Translations under genes and position numbers: made by a program
The notes under the pieces: model-generated
Seen by the model: the letters and a program-made list of their open reading frames with translations, nothing else
Told to the model about the DNA's origin: nothing
The model's database searches: none
Shown: positions 1 to 10,472 of the stretch, piece after piece
Position numbering within the stretch: the first letter of the stretch is position 1
Layout of the letters: the number at the start of each line of letters is the position of its first letter
Assembly (NCBI GenBank): GCA_030760725.1
Contig: JASWHV010000005.1
Location: 24,437,241-24,501,240, forward strand
DNA from: Neostapfia colusana
Taxonomy: Eukaryota; Streptophyta; Magnoliopsida; Poales; Poaceae
Direction of reading: 5' to 3'
Length of the DNA: 64,000 nt

Positions 1-2
1 TC

Positions 3-770
3 GCATCGCACCAACTTATGGGAGCAGCCGGTGACTGGTGGGACGCTCTTTACAATGCTCATGTCAACCAGGAGACTATCACTTGGGCTGAATTCAAGGA
101 GAGTTTCTGCTCTCATTACGTCCCTGCTGGAGTCATGATGCTTAAAAGGCAAGAGTTTGAAGGTCTCCGCCAAGGAAGGAAGAGCGTGAATGAGTACCTC
201 AACAAGTTCACGCAGCTGTCAAGGTATGCTCCAGAAGACGTCAACTCGGATCAAATGAAGCAATACTTGTTCATGAGAGGATTGAACAATGAGATCCAAG
301 TTCAGCTGCTCAACAACGATTATGCAAACTTCCAGAAGCTCGTTGACAAAGCTATAGTGGTTGAGAGCAAGATCCGTGAGATCGAGCAAGCGGGCAAGAG
401 GAAGATGTCATACCAAGGACAGCCACAAGGGAGCAATGTACATCCCCGTTTCATGTCACCAGCTGCACAACAGTATGGCTCGTCAGTTTCTGCTTTCCAC
501 CCTGCAAATCCACCTCGCCCTAATCAGCCACCGCAGCAACGTCCTGTTATGCAAGCACCTCGTATGCCTTTGCCTCCTACGCCCAGTCCTAACATGGGCG
601 CCTATGCTCAAAACCAGCCTCACCCCAACATTCCTGCTGTTATGGGCAGCAAAGCATGTTTTTCATGCGGATAGGCGGGACACTTTGCAAGTCAGTGCCT
701 GAAGAAAAGCCTTGGACAGCCGAGCAACGCACCAAAACAGAACCCACGGCCGAATGGAGGAGCTACGCAA
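3..770 (+). pseudogene. gag: Element A Gag, 5'-truncated, stop in the zinc knuckle
   Basis: Gag forms the virus-like particle and binds element RNA. The reading frame is open from the window start; the first visible Met is at 18. The retrotransposon Gag domain covers roughly the first 110 residues, with the typical DWW and LRQGxxSVxEY motifs, followed by a Pro/Gln-rich linker. The CCHC knuckle starts CFSCG, then a TAG at 672-674 interrupts it; the rest (AGHFASQC) follows in the same frame, so this is a point nonsense change and not a true C-terminus. The N-terminal part lies outside the window. The frame continues into protease, as in single-polyprotein chromoviruses. Confidence 0.88.
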
Positions 771-1200
771 GGTAACTGTGGGCAGAAGAACTACGCTCGT
801 GGCAATGTGAATCATCTCTCCGCTGAGGAAACACAACAAGCTGAGGACGTCGTGATTGGTATGTTCCTTGCCAACTCCAAACCAGCCACTGTTTTATTTG
901 ATTCCGGAGCACCGCATTCATTCATATCATCCAAGTATGTTGCCATGTATACTCTGCCCATATCACACATGAAACACACTATGTTGGTTAATTCTCCCGG
1001 TGGAGAGATGAGGACTAATATAGTATGTCCAAAAGTAAACCTTAAAATAAGGGGGGTAGACTTTCTTGCCAACCTTATTGTCCTTGATTCCCAAGGGATT
1101 GATATAATACTTGGAATGGATTGGTTAAGAAAGCACAACGGAGTGATTCAATGTGCTGAGAGGAGCGTGCAGTTGACAAACGAGCACGGTACTCGTATTG
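771..1200 (+). pseudogene. Element A aspartic protease
   Basis: Retropepsin-like protease that would cleave the Gag-Pol polyprotein. The active-site motif FDSGA lies near 898-912 and the flap-side segment ILGMDWL near 1108-1128, in a frame open from about 675 to 1200. A 5-nt deletion relative to copy E, near 1200, throws the frame out at the protease/RT boundary. The family-1 copies E and H keep the same protein order, so this is decay of A only. No independent start is expected, because protease is made as part of the polyprotein. Confidence 0.85.
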
Positions 1201-2152
1201 GAGTCAGCCCAACCGGCAACCGAGAAGGCAGCGTTGAACCACATCGAAGAAGCAACATTGGAAAGCATTACGGTGGTTCAAGAATTTTCAGATGTGTTCC
1301 CAGAAGAACTTCCAGGTATGCCACCTGACCGGGACATTGAATTTGCCATTGATTTTGTACCTGGAACTGCACCTATAGCGAAAAGGCCGTATAGGATGCC
1401 CGCTAATAAACTAGTGGAGCTTAAGAAGCAAATTCAGGAGCAGCTAGAAAAGGGTTTTACACGCCCAAGCTCGTCACCATGGGGAGCCCCCGTGATCTTC
1501 ATAGACAATAAGGATGGGACCCGAAGGACGTGTGTGGATTATAGGTCTCTCAATGAGGTGACGATCAAGAATAAATACCCGCTGCCCCGTATAGAGGCCT
1601 GTTTGACCAAATGAAAGGTGCCCGAATTTTCTCCAAGATTGATCTTCGGTTGGGATACTTCCTGCTGAAGATTAAGCCCTCCGACATACCCAAGACTGCA
1701 TTTTGAACACGGCATGGTTCGTATGAATACACTGTTATGTCTTTTGGGTTAACGAATGAACCCGCATACTTTATGTACCTCATGAATAAGGTCTTCATGG
1801 AGTACTTGGACAAGTTCATCGTGGTTTTCATCGATGACATCATGGTGTATTCGAAAAACGAGGAAGAACATGAAGAACACTTAAGGTTGACATTGCAGAA
1901 ACTGCGAGAGCATCAATTGTATGCCAAGTTCAGCAAGTGTCAATTTTGGCTAAAGGAGATATCGTTCCTAGGCTTCGTTATCTCTGAAGGAGGAGTATCG
2001 GTTGATCCCGGAAAAGTGGGAGATGTTTTGAAGTGGAATCAACCACAGAATGTGAGAGACATTCGGAGTTTCCTTGGGATGGCTGGATACTACCGCCGGT
2101 TCATCAAGGATTTCTCCAAAATAGCGAAGCCTATACTGAATTGCTAATGAAA
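1198..2152 (+). pseudogene. Element A reverse transcriptase, frameshifted
   Basis: RNA-dependent DNA polymerase domain. Recognisable blocks are the CVDYRSLN motif near 1531-1554, the PLPRIE motif, MSFGLTN near 1737-1757, and the catalytic FIDD box near 1827 (FIDD where many elements have Y(V/I/F)DD), then the connection segment with GMAGYYRRFI. Three lesions are visible: a 1-nt deletion near 1594, an in-frame TGA at 1703-1705 and a 1-nt deletion near 2131. The TGA is at the same codon as in copy E, while D and H keep CGA there. The domain cannot be functional as it stands. Confidence 0.9.
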
Positions 2153-2489
2153 AGAAAAGCATTTCAGTGGACATCATAGTGTCAAGAAAGCTTTGAGGAG
2201 CTCAAGAAGAGACTAACCACAGCGCCGGTTTTGGTATTGCCGGACGTGAGCAAAAGCTTTGACATATATTGTGACGCATCAAGACAAGGGCTTGGATGTG
2301 TGCTCATGCAAGAAGGACAAGTGGTAGCCTATGCATCGAGACAACTAAAGAAACATGAGCTGAATTACCCCACACATGACTTGGAACTTGCATCCGTGGT
2401 ACATGTCTTGATGATTTGGAGGCAATATATCCTCGGCCGCCGATGTGAGATCTATACGGATCACAAAAGCCTCAAGTATATATTCACGC
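2153..2489 (+). pseudogene. Element A RNase H domain
   Basis: RNase H removes the RNA strand during reverse transcription. The block around DIYCDASRQGLG (near 2260-2295) and the later TDHKSL motif (near 2457-2474) are the standard Ty3/gypsy RNase H signatures. An early TAG lies near 2177 and the upstream frame is shifted relative to RT. The 3' end of the domain is missing: after IFTQ the frame passes straight into sequence that in copy H lies about 235 nt further on, an in-frame deletion. Confidence 0.87.
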
Positions 2490-3457
2490 AAGAACAAGAG
2501 ATACGAGATGGCCAAGAAACGGATGTGGAAATTAAGGAAATCAAGGAAAGAATCCTACAAGTCATAGAAAAGGTTTTCAAGGAAGACGAGAAAGGCATGC
2601 TTTGGTTAGGGAAAAGGATTTGTGTACCTAACGTGAAGCACATCTGCGACACAATATAGAGGAGACACATGACTCACCTTATTCCATACATCCCGGCTGT
2701 ACAAAGATGTACAAGGAGCTGAAAACTTGCTATTGGTGGGATGGTATGAAAAGGGACATAGCTGAATATGTTGCCTTATGCGATACGTACCAACGGGTGA
2801 AGGCCGAACATCAAAGACCCGCTGGACTGTTGCAGCCATTGAAAGTACCCGAGTGGAATTGAGAAGACATCAGCATGGATTTCATCGTCGGATTGCCATA
2901 TACTCAATCGGGTTACAACTCTATTTGGGTTATCATGGACCGATTGACGAAAACAGCCCATTTCCTTCCTGTTAGAACCACGTACCGCGTCGCACAACTA
3001 GCCGAGCTGTATTTGGAGCGAATCGTGGGTCGCCATGGAGTTCCGAAGAGGATAATTTCAGATCGGCGTTCCCAATTTACCTCTAGGTTCTGGAAGAAGC
3101 TGCATGAAGCCATGGGTACACGACTGAATTTCAGCTCCGCTTATCACCCGCAAACCGACGGGCAAACTGAGAGGACAAATCAAATTTTGGAAGACATGTT
3201 GAGAGCATGCACCTTGAAACATGGGTGTAATTGGGATAGGAGCTTGCCATTTGCTGAATTCTCATACAACAACAGCTACCAAGCTTGCTTGAAGATGTGA
3301 CCTTTCGAAGCATTGTATGGTAGACAGCGTAGAACGCCGTTGTTCTGGAATGAGACCGGAGAAAGCCAAGTCTTTGGACCCAAAGTGCTGCAAGATGACG
3401 AAAAACAAGTCCAAACGATACAAGAAAACTTGAAGGCTGCTCAGTCATGACAAAGAG
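2490..3457 (+). pseudogene. Element A integrase, N-terminal and catalytic core, interrupted by element B
   Basis: Integrase inserts the cDNA into the genome. The zinc-binding His/Cys region lies around 2660-2800, and the core aspartate in SMDFIVGLP near 2874-2900. The second aspartate is in the IISDRR block near 3052-3070, and the glutamate follows TDGQTE near 3150-3170. Lesions: a frameshift near 2655 and TGA codons near 2860, 3298 and 3448. The coding sequence stops at the insertion point of element B and continues at 10473. Confidence 0.9.
3453..3457. repeat. Target-site duplication of element B, left copy
   Basis: AAGAG directly before the B LTR; the right copy is AAAAG, one mismatch. 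The uninterrupted sequence in copy H has a run of five A followed by GG, consistent with an AAAAG target and a later change on the left. Confidence 0.8.
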
Positions 3458-4373
3458 TGATAGGAGGATGAGTCCCGATCTTCCGAGAGGTAGGGTAAAC
3501 TTGATTGGGTGGAGATCTCGATGTTGATGATCCAAGGCTCCGAACGAACGAAACCACGCAATCACTACACCACTGCTCCGTTGGTTATCACCCGTGTCAC
3601 ACGAATGACCTCGCCACGAAGGCTTATCCCTGCAAGCGCAATCAATAACACAAGCAAGAACAGAAAAGTTGCAATCAAAACTGAATTGATCACGAATTTG
3701 GGGTCTCACAACCAATGATCGGCGAACTGTTCAATGACAGATTGTAACTAAGCAAAACCCAGCTGTTTGTGACGGCGGCTAGGGGGTATAAAGGAGGTGG
3801 AGGACGACCAGGGGGTGCTGGGGTCGTGACCTAACCCTAAGACACGTACATAATGGACTTGGACTCGATACAAGGCCCAATGGCCCAACTAGGTGATGCA
3901 ACACCCTGACAGACTCTAAACTTTATATTGTTTCGAACTTCCCGTCGACTCCTAGTGAATTTTGACGTGGGGCCAGCTCCATTGGAAAGTTTATCCTCTC
4001 AGCTTTCCGTGCATATGTAGAACGTCAAAAACGGAGTCCGTATGCCTCCTGTGCATCCATTTTAAGGTGGACTGCTCCTGTGCCCGAGTTGGACTCGAGT
4101 TTGAGTTGGGCTCGGTCTCTAACTTCTTGTTGGTGTATTTTCTGGCCCTCCACGCCTCCAAACCCCTCTCCATGTATCTCCATGTCCTCTCCATGGTTCC
4201 TAATCATAATTAATCCATTAGGTAGCAACATACTCTCAAAATTCACATATAAAGAATTGTTCAGGAACGAGCTCACCTCTAAATTCAATTTTCGTGCTCG
4301 AGCTCTAGTAATTGGACCTTGCATGTCTACCATGTGAGTGTTGTGTATATCTGCAGGAGTGATGTCCACATCA
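3458..4373 (-). repeat. Element B 3' LTR (left copy)
   Basis: Bounded by TGAT...ATCA in element sense and matched along its length by 9550-10467. It holds the last part of the polyprotein frame (to 4025 on the minus strand), so LTR and coding sequence overlap. Confidence 0.93.
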
Positions 4374-4669
4374 TCCTCCCCCTCTTGCATTGAAGTCGTC
4401 CTCGACTCAAGCTCATCTTCTTCTCCCAAGTATGGCTTCAAATCTGAAATGTTAAATGTGGGACTAACCCCAAACTCGGGAGGCAACTCAAGTTTATATG
4501 CATTGTCATTTATCTTCTTAAGAACCTTAAAAGGTCCAGCAGCACGTGGCATGAGTTTGGACTTTCTCAAATCCGGGAACCTATCTTTTCTCAAATGAAC
4601 CCACACCAAATCACCGGGTTCCAATTTTACCTCCTTCCTACCTTTACTAGCAGCAATGCGATACTTTCA
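4025..4669 (-). pseudogene. Element B integrase C-terminus and tail extending into the LTR
   Basis: The frame opens with the integrase C-terminal GDLVWVHLRK and GPFKVL motifs, followed by FNISDLKPYLG, an acidic QEGEDD stretch, and a basic GPITRARAR segment. About 115 codons of it lie inside the 3' LTR (to 4025). In CRM-clade elements a C-terminal targeting motif also extends into the 3' LTR, which is why I favour that clade. No chromodomain of the Tekay kind is visible. The frame is separated from the upstream integrase frame by a 1-nt deletion near 4665. Alternative: another grass chromovirus group with a read-through tail. Confidence 0.75.
4374..4386 (-). other. Element B polypurine tract
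   Basis: In element sense AAGAGGGGGAGGA directly abuts the start of the 3' LTR, the expected primer for plus-strand synthesis. Confidence 0.92.
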
Positions 4670-5640
4670 TTCATTTTTTCAATTTGTAACTTAGTAGTTT
4701 CATGCAACTTAAGAATAAATTCAGAACGTTGTGTAGCATCTAAGTTCACAATTTCAGTATGTGGTAAAGGTAGCAAATCAATTGGAGCACGAGGATTGAA
4801 ACCATACACTACCATAAACGGACTTAACTTGGTTGTGGTGTGAATAGACCTGTTATAAGCAAACTCAATATGTGGCAAACACTCCTCCCACAACCTCAAA
4901 TTGTCTTTCAAAACAGCCCGCAACATAGTAGATAAGGTACGATTAACTACCTCCGTTTGTCCATCAGTTTGTGGATGACAAGTAGTAGAAAACAACAACT
5001 TTGTTCCCAATTTATACCATAAAGTTCTCCAAAAGTGACTCAAAAACTTAGCATCCCTATCAGAAACAATAGTATTGGGAACACCATGCAAACGCACAAC
5101 CTCATTAAAGAACAAATCAGCAACATGTGAAGCATTATCGGTCTTGTGGCAGGGTATAAAATGAGCCATTTTAGAGAAACGATCAACAACCACAAAGACA
5201 CTATCCCTCCCCCTCTTTGTTCTAGGCAATCCTAAAACAAAGTCAATAGAAATATCCTCCCAAGGTGCACTAGGAACCGGAAGTGGCATATAAAGACCAT
5301 GTGGGTTAAGTCGAGACTTAGCTTTGTTGCATGTCGTGCAATGTGAAACGTAGCGCTCCACATCACGCCTCATTCGTGGCCAAAAAAAGTGAGTGGCCAG
5401 CACATCCTCTGTCTTTTTAACACCAAAATGTCCCATCAAACCACCTCCATGCGCTTCCTGCAACAACAAAAGACGAACGGAGCTAGCTGGAACACACAGC
5501 TTGTTAGCATGGTAGAGAAGACCTTCACGCAGCAGGAATTTTTGCCACGTTCTTCCCTCTCTACAATTTTCAAAGGCATCTTTAAAGTCCAAATCAGTAT
5601 AATATAACCTCTTTATGGTTTCCAAACCAAAGATTTTATG
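4670..5640 (-). pseudogene. Element B integrase
   Basis: A long frame (5625 to 4627) carries the zinc-binding region (HGGGLMGHFG followed by CTTCNKAK), the catalytic core with DFVLGLP, the IVSDRDAKF aspartate block, and the TDGQTEVVNRTL glutamate block. All three catalytic acidic residues appear intact. Integrase catalyses strand transfer of the cDNA ends. The downstream part is out of frame because of the deletion near 4665, which ends this frame in an artificial tail (LLVKVGRR). Length and order match grass chromovirus integrases. Confidence 0.92.
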
Positions 5641-6999
5641 AGAAAGTTGGTATAGTATGGTATAACGTCTAGATAAAGCATCGGCTATCGCATTGTCTTT
5701 CCCATTCTTATGTTTAATGATGTAAGGAAATGATTCTATGAACTCAATCCATCTGGCATGACGTTTGTTCAGATTAGCTTGTCCTTAAAGATACTTCAAA
5801 GACTCATGATCTGAATGTATGACAAATTCTTTAGACCATAGGTAATGTTGCCAAGTTTGCAAGACACGCACTAAAGCATAAAGTTCTTTGTCATATGTAG
5901 AATAATTCAGCGAAGGCCCATGCAATTTTTCACTAAAGAAGGCAACAGGTTTACCTCCTTGAATTAGCACTCCTCCAATGCCGATGCCGCTCGCGTCACA
6001 TTCAAGCTCGAAGGTCTTCTCAAAATCAGGAAGTTGCAGCAATGGTGCTTGTGTGAGCTTCGACTTGAGAACATCAAAAGCTTGTTGTTGTGCTGGTCCC
6101 CATCGAAACGGCACTCCATGCTTTGTCAACTCGTGGAGAGGTGCCGCAATGGTGCTGAAATCCCACACGAAACGCCGGTAGAAACCTGCGAGACCAAGAA
6201 AACTCCGAACCTGCATGACCGTAGTCGGAAGTGGCCAGCTCGTGATGGCAACAATCTTTGCCTCGTCCACCTCAATGCCCTGCGAAGTAACAACATACCC
6301 AAGAAAAGACACACGATCGGTGCAAAAGGTGCACTTCTCAAGGTTACCATATAAACGTGCATCGCGCAAGACATTAAAAACAGCACGCAAATGTTCAAGA
6401 TGCTCATCATATGACTTGCTGTAAATAAGGATATCATCAAAGTAAACCACCACAAATTTACCAATGAAAGCACATAAAACCTCATTCATCAACCTCATGA
6501 AAGTGCTGGGCGCATTAGTTAAACCAAATGGCATGACTAACCATTCATAAAGTCCAAATTTAGTTTTAAAAGCAGTTTTCCATTCATCACCTAAAGCCAT
6601 ACGAATCTGATGATACCCACTACGCAAATCAATCTTGGAGAAAATAACAGAACCACTCAACTCATCAAGCATGTCATCCAATTTAGGAATAGTATAGCGA
6701 TAACGAATGGTAATGTTATTGATGGCTCTACAATCAACACACATGCGCCAAGTTCCATCTTTTTTTTTGGAACCAAAAGAACAGGAACAGAACAAGGACT
6801 AAGACTCTCACGAATGTACCCACGGTCCAGAAGATCTTGGACTTGTCGCTGAATTTCCTTAGTCTCGTCGGGGTTTGTCCTGTAGGCAGCATGGTTTGGC
6901 AAGCTCGCCCCTGGAACCAAATCAATCTTGTGCTCAATGCCTCGCACAGGTGGTAATCCAGGGGGTATCTCTGATGGAAAAACATCCATATATTCCTGC
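5641..6999 (-). pseudogene. Element B reverse transcriptase and RNase H
   Basis: RT blocks in order: CVDCRAINN, SGYHQIRM, VMPFGLTNAP and the catalytic YFDD box. They are followed by FLGLAGFYRRF and the RNase H motifs ELECDASGIG and SDHESL. Two breaks: the frame changes at a run of nine T (plus strand 6760-6768) just before CVDC, and a TAA at about 5785-5787 interrupts RNase H right after SLKYL, with the same frame continuing to the integrase linker. Catalytic residues of RT are intact, so decay is recent relative to A. Confidence 0.92.
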
Positions 7000-7640
7000 A
7001 AAAGATTAGCAACAGCAGGTGGCAAGACAATGGATGTATCCTCAATGGAATATAAAGCATGTTTGCACACTAAAGCATAGCAAGTTCCATTAGAGGCATA
7101 TAAATCATCAAGATCAGATTTAGTTTCAAGCAAAATAGGATTTTTCAACTTAATAGGTTGCTGAATTTCAGAATTGAAAACACCCTTTTGCTTAGCATTA
7201 TTCTTTTTCTCCTGCTCAAATTGTACAATTTCAGTGGGTCTCATAGGAAGCAACACAATTTTCTTGCCCTTATGCATGAGAGTATACTTGTTAGATCGAC
7301 CATGGTGAATAGCATCAGTATCAAACTCCCAAGGACGTCCCAACAAAAGAGAACAAGCATCCATAGGTACCACATCAAAATCCGCAAAATCATGATAAGA
7401 ACCAATGGAAAAATGTATCCTTGCAGTTTGTGTTACCTTAACCTTACCATTGTTGTTAAACCATTGAATGTGATAAGGGTGGGGATGATCCCGTGTAGTC
7501 AAGCCAAGCTTCTTGACCATCTCAACATTCACCAAATTGTTACAGCTACCACCATCAATGATGGTATGTACACGGCAGTCCATGACGACGAGAAACATGT
7601 TGAAAAGGTTATGACGTTGGCGGTTGTCATCCTCTCGAAC
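7000..7640 (-). pseudogene. Element B protease region
   Basis: Same frame as gag. The active-site motif is DGGSCNN (near 7540-7560 on the plus strand), a Gly-for-Thr/Ser type variant common in this grass group, followed by LLLGRPW. A lysine-rich linker leads to the RT start (PPGLPPVRGIEH). No internal stop is present from the gag start at 8456 down to the homopolymer at 6768. Cleavage of the polyprotein is the expected role. Confidence 0.83.
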
Positions 7641-8456
7641 CGTGGCACTCAAAGCTCGCTGCACAATCAAAGTCCTATAGTTGTTTGTCGCAGATGTACC
7701 AATAACCTCCTCAGCACCATCATCCGAACCTAAAATGTTAGTTGCAATAATATTTTCATCTTCAATATCAGAAGCACTAACATACCCACCATCAGCAGTG
7801 GCAATGATCGCCCGTTTGCTGGGGCAATCTCGTTGCATATGGCCAAGTCCCTGGCAGCGGTGGCACTTGATGTCGGAGCTGCGACTTGTCGAAGTGTTGG
7901 GTGCAGCCGCCATTGCTGCAACACCTAGAGGCATCTGGGACTTGCTGTTATCTTGTCCCCGTGATGTAGAAGGTGCGATGCTGCTGCGTACAACACCCAT
8001 GGAGGGTGGTGTAGAAGCACGTACGCTCGAGGAGGGCGCTGCTTTGGATGGCACCGAAAATTGTCTTGGCGTGAAGGTGTTCTTCCGCCGCTGCTGTTGG
8101 CGACCCTGCACTTCTTTTCCTTGACGATTTCGTCGAGGGCGACGGCGCTGCTGTGCATCAACCTCATCGTTATTGAAGTCATCCTCTGTGTCATAGTGAG
8201 CATGTGCATCACCATCAAGGATGATAGAGGGTGTAGCTTGTTGGGGAAGACGAGTCTCCATCTCGTCCAACCGTGTGGTCAGACCAGCAACACTTGTATG
8301 GAGCCTTTGAAAGGTGGCTGTTGTAGTGGTCTGGTAATTGTTGAAAGCTTCGGTCATTGCCCGCATCATGTCCTTTAGTTTCATATGGGACACGCACTCG
8401 TCATCATCCAGAGGTGTAGAACCAGAGGTCTTATCCATAGGCTTCTTTCCTTTCAT
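7641..8456 (-). pseudogene. gag: Element B Gag, capsid-domain segment apparently missing
   Basis: Starts at the ATG at 8456, the first Met after the leader. It has a short N-terminal coiled-coil-like segment (MKLKDMMRAMTEAFNN), an acidic stretch, an Arg-rich stretch, a Ser/Pro-rich linker, and the CCHC knuckle CHRCQGLGHMQRDC near residues 198-211. The conserved retrotransposon Gag (capsid-like) domain expected between the Arg-rich stretch and the Ser/Pro linker is not there, although the frame stays open. This looks like an in-frame internal deletion, so the element may depend on Gag from relatives. Confidence 0.8.
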
Positions 8457-9537
8457 GGTTAGTACAAAACAGAAACGAAGACAAAAAGATCGTGAAGAAC
8501 CCTATTACTACGCTCTCCGAAGTGGGTGGAAAATCGATCAGTAAGATGCGTCTTACCCCGCTCTTACAAGTTTCTTACAGCACTGCAGGTGGCCAATGGT
8601 GACCGGTGTGAAGCAAGCAGAGAGTGGGTGTGATTGCAAAGGTTATCTGTTCTGCTCGAGAGAAGGTGGAGCTTGGAAGGCTCAAATGCAGTATATGTAT
8701 GTGGCACACAAGTTAGTAACAGATAGCAATGCTAAATAAGTGTCCAAAGAATTTCACCTAGTTGCTGGCCTAAGAATGTATTAGAACAGTTGTGGCAACA
8801 AACAAGGGCAAGGATGAATGATGATGAACAATAAGGATAATATCAGCAAGTATCCAGCACTCACACAGAAATAGCACAACTAGAAAACCCCTTAGCCTCC
8901 TGTTTTTGTCTTGAAGCACTAGTAGAAATCAAAATCTTTTTTCTCTTTATTTTTTTTTATATTTTTTCTCAACCAGGGGCACAAGAATAGAAACAGCACC
9001 AAGTATTAGCTCAAACCGATGAAAGATGAGATCGGCACAAATTCAGGAGCGATTGGAAAAACTGGTGCTGGAACTTCGGAGTTCGAAACGAGGGCCTTCT
9101 TAATTTTTTTGTAATTCTTTTTGAAAACACCGTATGTGGACTTTTTCAAGACCTTTCTGGGAAAAAATGCGCCTCAATCGGAGTTACGAGTGAAAAGTTA
9201 TGCCCGTTTTAAGAAGGATACCCCGAATCAGGTTTTGGTGGTGGTGGAAACTGAACAGAAACGAATCGGTGGATGGAATTTTTTTGTAGATTGGTTTTTT
9301 GTAGATGGCAGCGGATGGAAGAAACAAAACTGAACCAAAACAAATCTAAACCAGCAACAAGACTCAACCTAGGACACGAACTCAGAACTACGGACTCCGA
9401 AACTAAATTGTGCAAAAGGTTGAGCGGGGGTTGTAGGTCAGGGAAACTAAATTTTTTTGTGGCTTTTTGTGGACGATAGGACTGAAACAAAATAAATCTA
9501 AAGGGCACACAAGTATACCTCACGGTGAACCTGGAAA
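8457..9537 (-). other. Element B 5' leader
   Basis: About 1.08 kb between primer binding site and gag start. It holds no open frame that resembles a known protein; it contains a T-rich stretch at 8930-8970. Likely untranslated leader with packaging signals, not resolvable by eye. Confidence 0.75.
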
Positions 9538-9547
9538 TCTGATACCA
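9538..9547 (-). other. Element B primer binding site (tRNA-iMet)
   Basis: In element sense TGGTATCAGA, complementary to the 3' end of initiator tRNA-Met, 2 nt inside the 5' LTR. Confidence 0.92.
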
Positions 9548-9549
9548 AT

Positions 9550-10467
9550 TTATAGGAGGATGAGTCCCGATTTTCTGAGAGGTAGGGTAAACTTGATTGG
9601 GTGGAGATCTCGACGTTGATGATCCAAGGCTCCGAACGAACGAAACCCCGCAATCACTACACCACTGCTCCGTTGGTTATCACCCGTGTCACACGAATGA
9701 CCTCGCCACGAAGGCTTATCCCTGCAAGCGCAATCAAGAACACAAGCAAGAACAGAGAAGTTGCAATCAAAACTGAATTGATCACGAATTTGGGGTCTCA
9801 CAACCGATGATCGACGAACTGTTCAATGACAGATTGTAACTAAGCAAAACCCAGCTATTTGTGACGGTGGCTAGGGGGCATAAAGGAGGTTGAGGATGAC
9901 CAGGGGGGTGCTGGGGTCGTGACCTAACCCTAAGACACGTACATAATGGACTTGGACTCGATACAAGGCCCAATGGCCCAACTAGGTGATGCAACACCCT
10001 GACAGACTCTAAACTTTATATTGCTTCGAAGTTTCCCGTCGACTCCGAGCGAATTTTGACATGGGCCAGTTCCATTGGAAAGTTTATCCTCTCAGCTTTC
10101 CGTGCATATGTAGAACATCAAAAACGGAGTCCGTATGCCAACTGTGCATCCATTTTAAGGTGGACTGCTCCTGTGCCCGAGTTGGACTCGAGTTTGAGTT
10201 GGGCTCGGTCTCTAACTTCTTGTTGGTGTATTTTTCTGGCCCTCCACGCCTCCAAACCCCTCTCCATGTATCTCCATGTCCTATCCATGGCTCCTAATCA
10301 TAATTAATCCATTAGGTGGCAACATACTCTCAAAATTCACATATAAAGAACAGTTCAGGAATGAGCTCACCTCTAAATTCAATTTTCGTGCTCGAGCTCT
10401 AGTAATTGGACCTTGCATGTCTACCATGTGAGTGTTGTGTATATCTGCAGGAGTGATGTCCACATCA
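9550..10467 (-). repeat. Element B 5' LTR (right copy)
   Basis: 918 bp, matching 3458-4373 at about 97%. The inner terminal dinucleotide has mutated (TTAT instead of TGAT on the plus strand). The outer end is followed by the right target duplication. Confidence 0.93.
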
Positions 10468-10472
10468 AAAAG
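10468..10472. repeat. Target-site duplication of element B, right copy
   Basis: AAAAG, followed by GTTATG, which continues the interrupted integrase of element A. Confidence 0.8.

Larger units (their letters stand above)
1..3457 (+). mobile_element. Element A (Tekay-type Ty3/gypsy), left internal part
   Basis: Internal region of a family-1 chromovirus in gag, protease, RT, RNase H, integrase order, cut by the window edge on the left and by element B at 3458. It resumes at 10468 with the rest of integrase and then its 3' LTR. Family-1 copies D, E and H in this window give the alignment used to locate its lesions. It is the oldest-looking layer: at least five frameshifts or deletions and several in-frame stops. 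Confidence 0.93.
3458..10467 (-). mobile_element. Element B: CRM-like chromovirus, complete ends, inserted in element A integrase
   Basis: Full-length element in minus orientation: two LTRs of 916 and 918 bp, tRNA-Met primer site, leader, gag, protease, RT, RNase H, integrase, a C-terminal tail and a polypurine tract. It splits the integrase of A cleanly, with a 5-bp target duplication. No canonical chromodomain follows integrase. Instead an acidic segment and a basic GPITRARAR segment run into the 3' LTR, an arrangement described for the CRM clade. By hand alignment the LTRs differ at about 29 positions of about 914 (about 3.2%). Polyprotein breaks: one homopolymer frameshift, one TAA and one 1-nt deletion. 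Confidence 0.9.
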
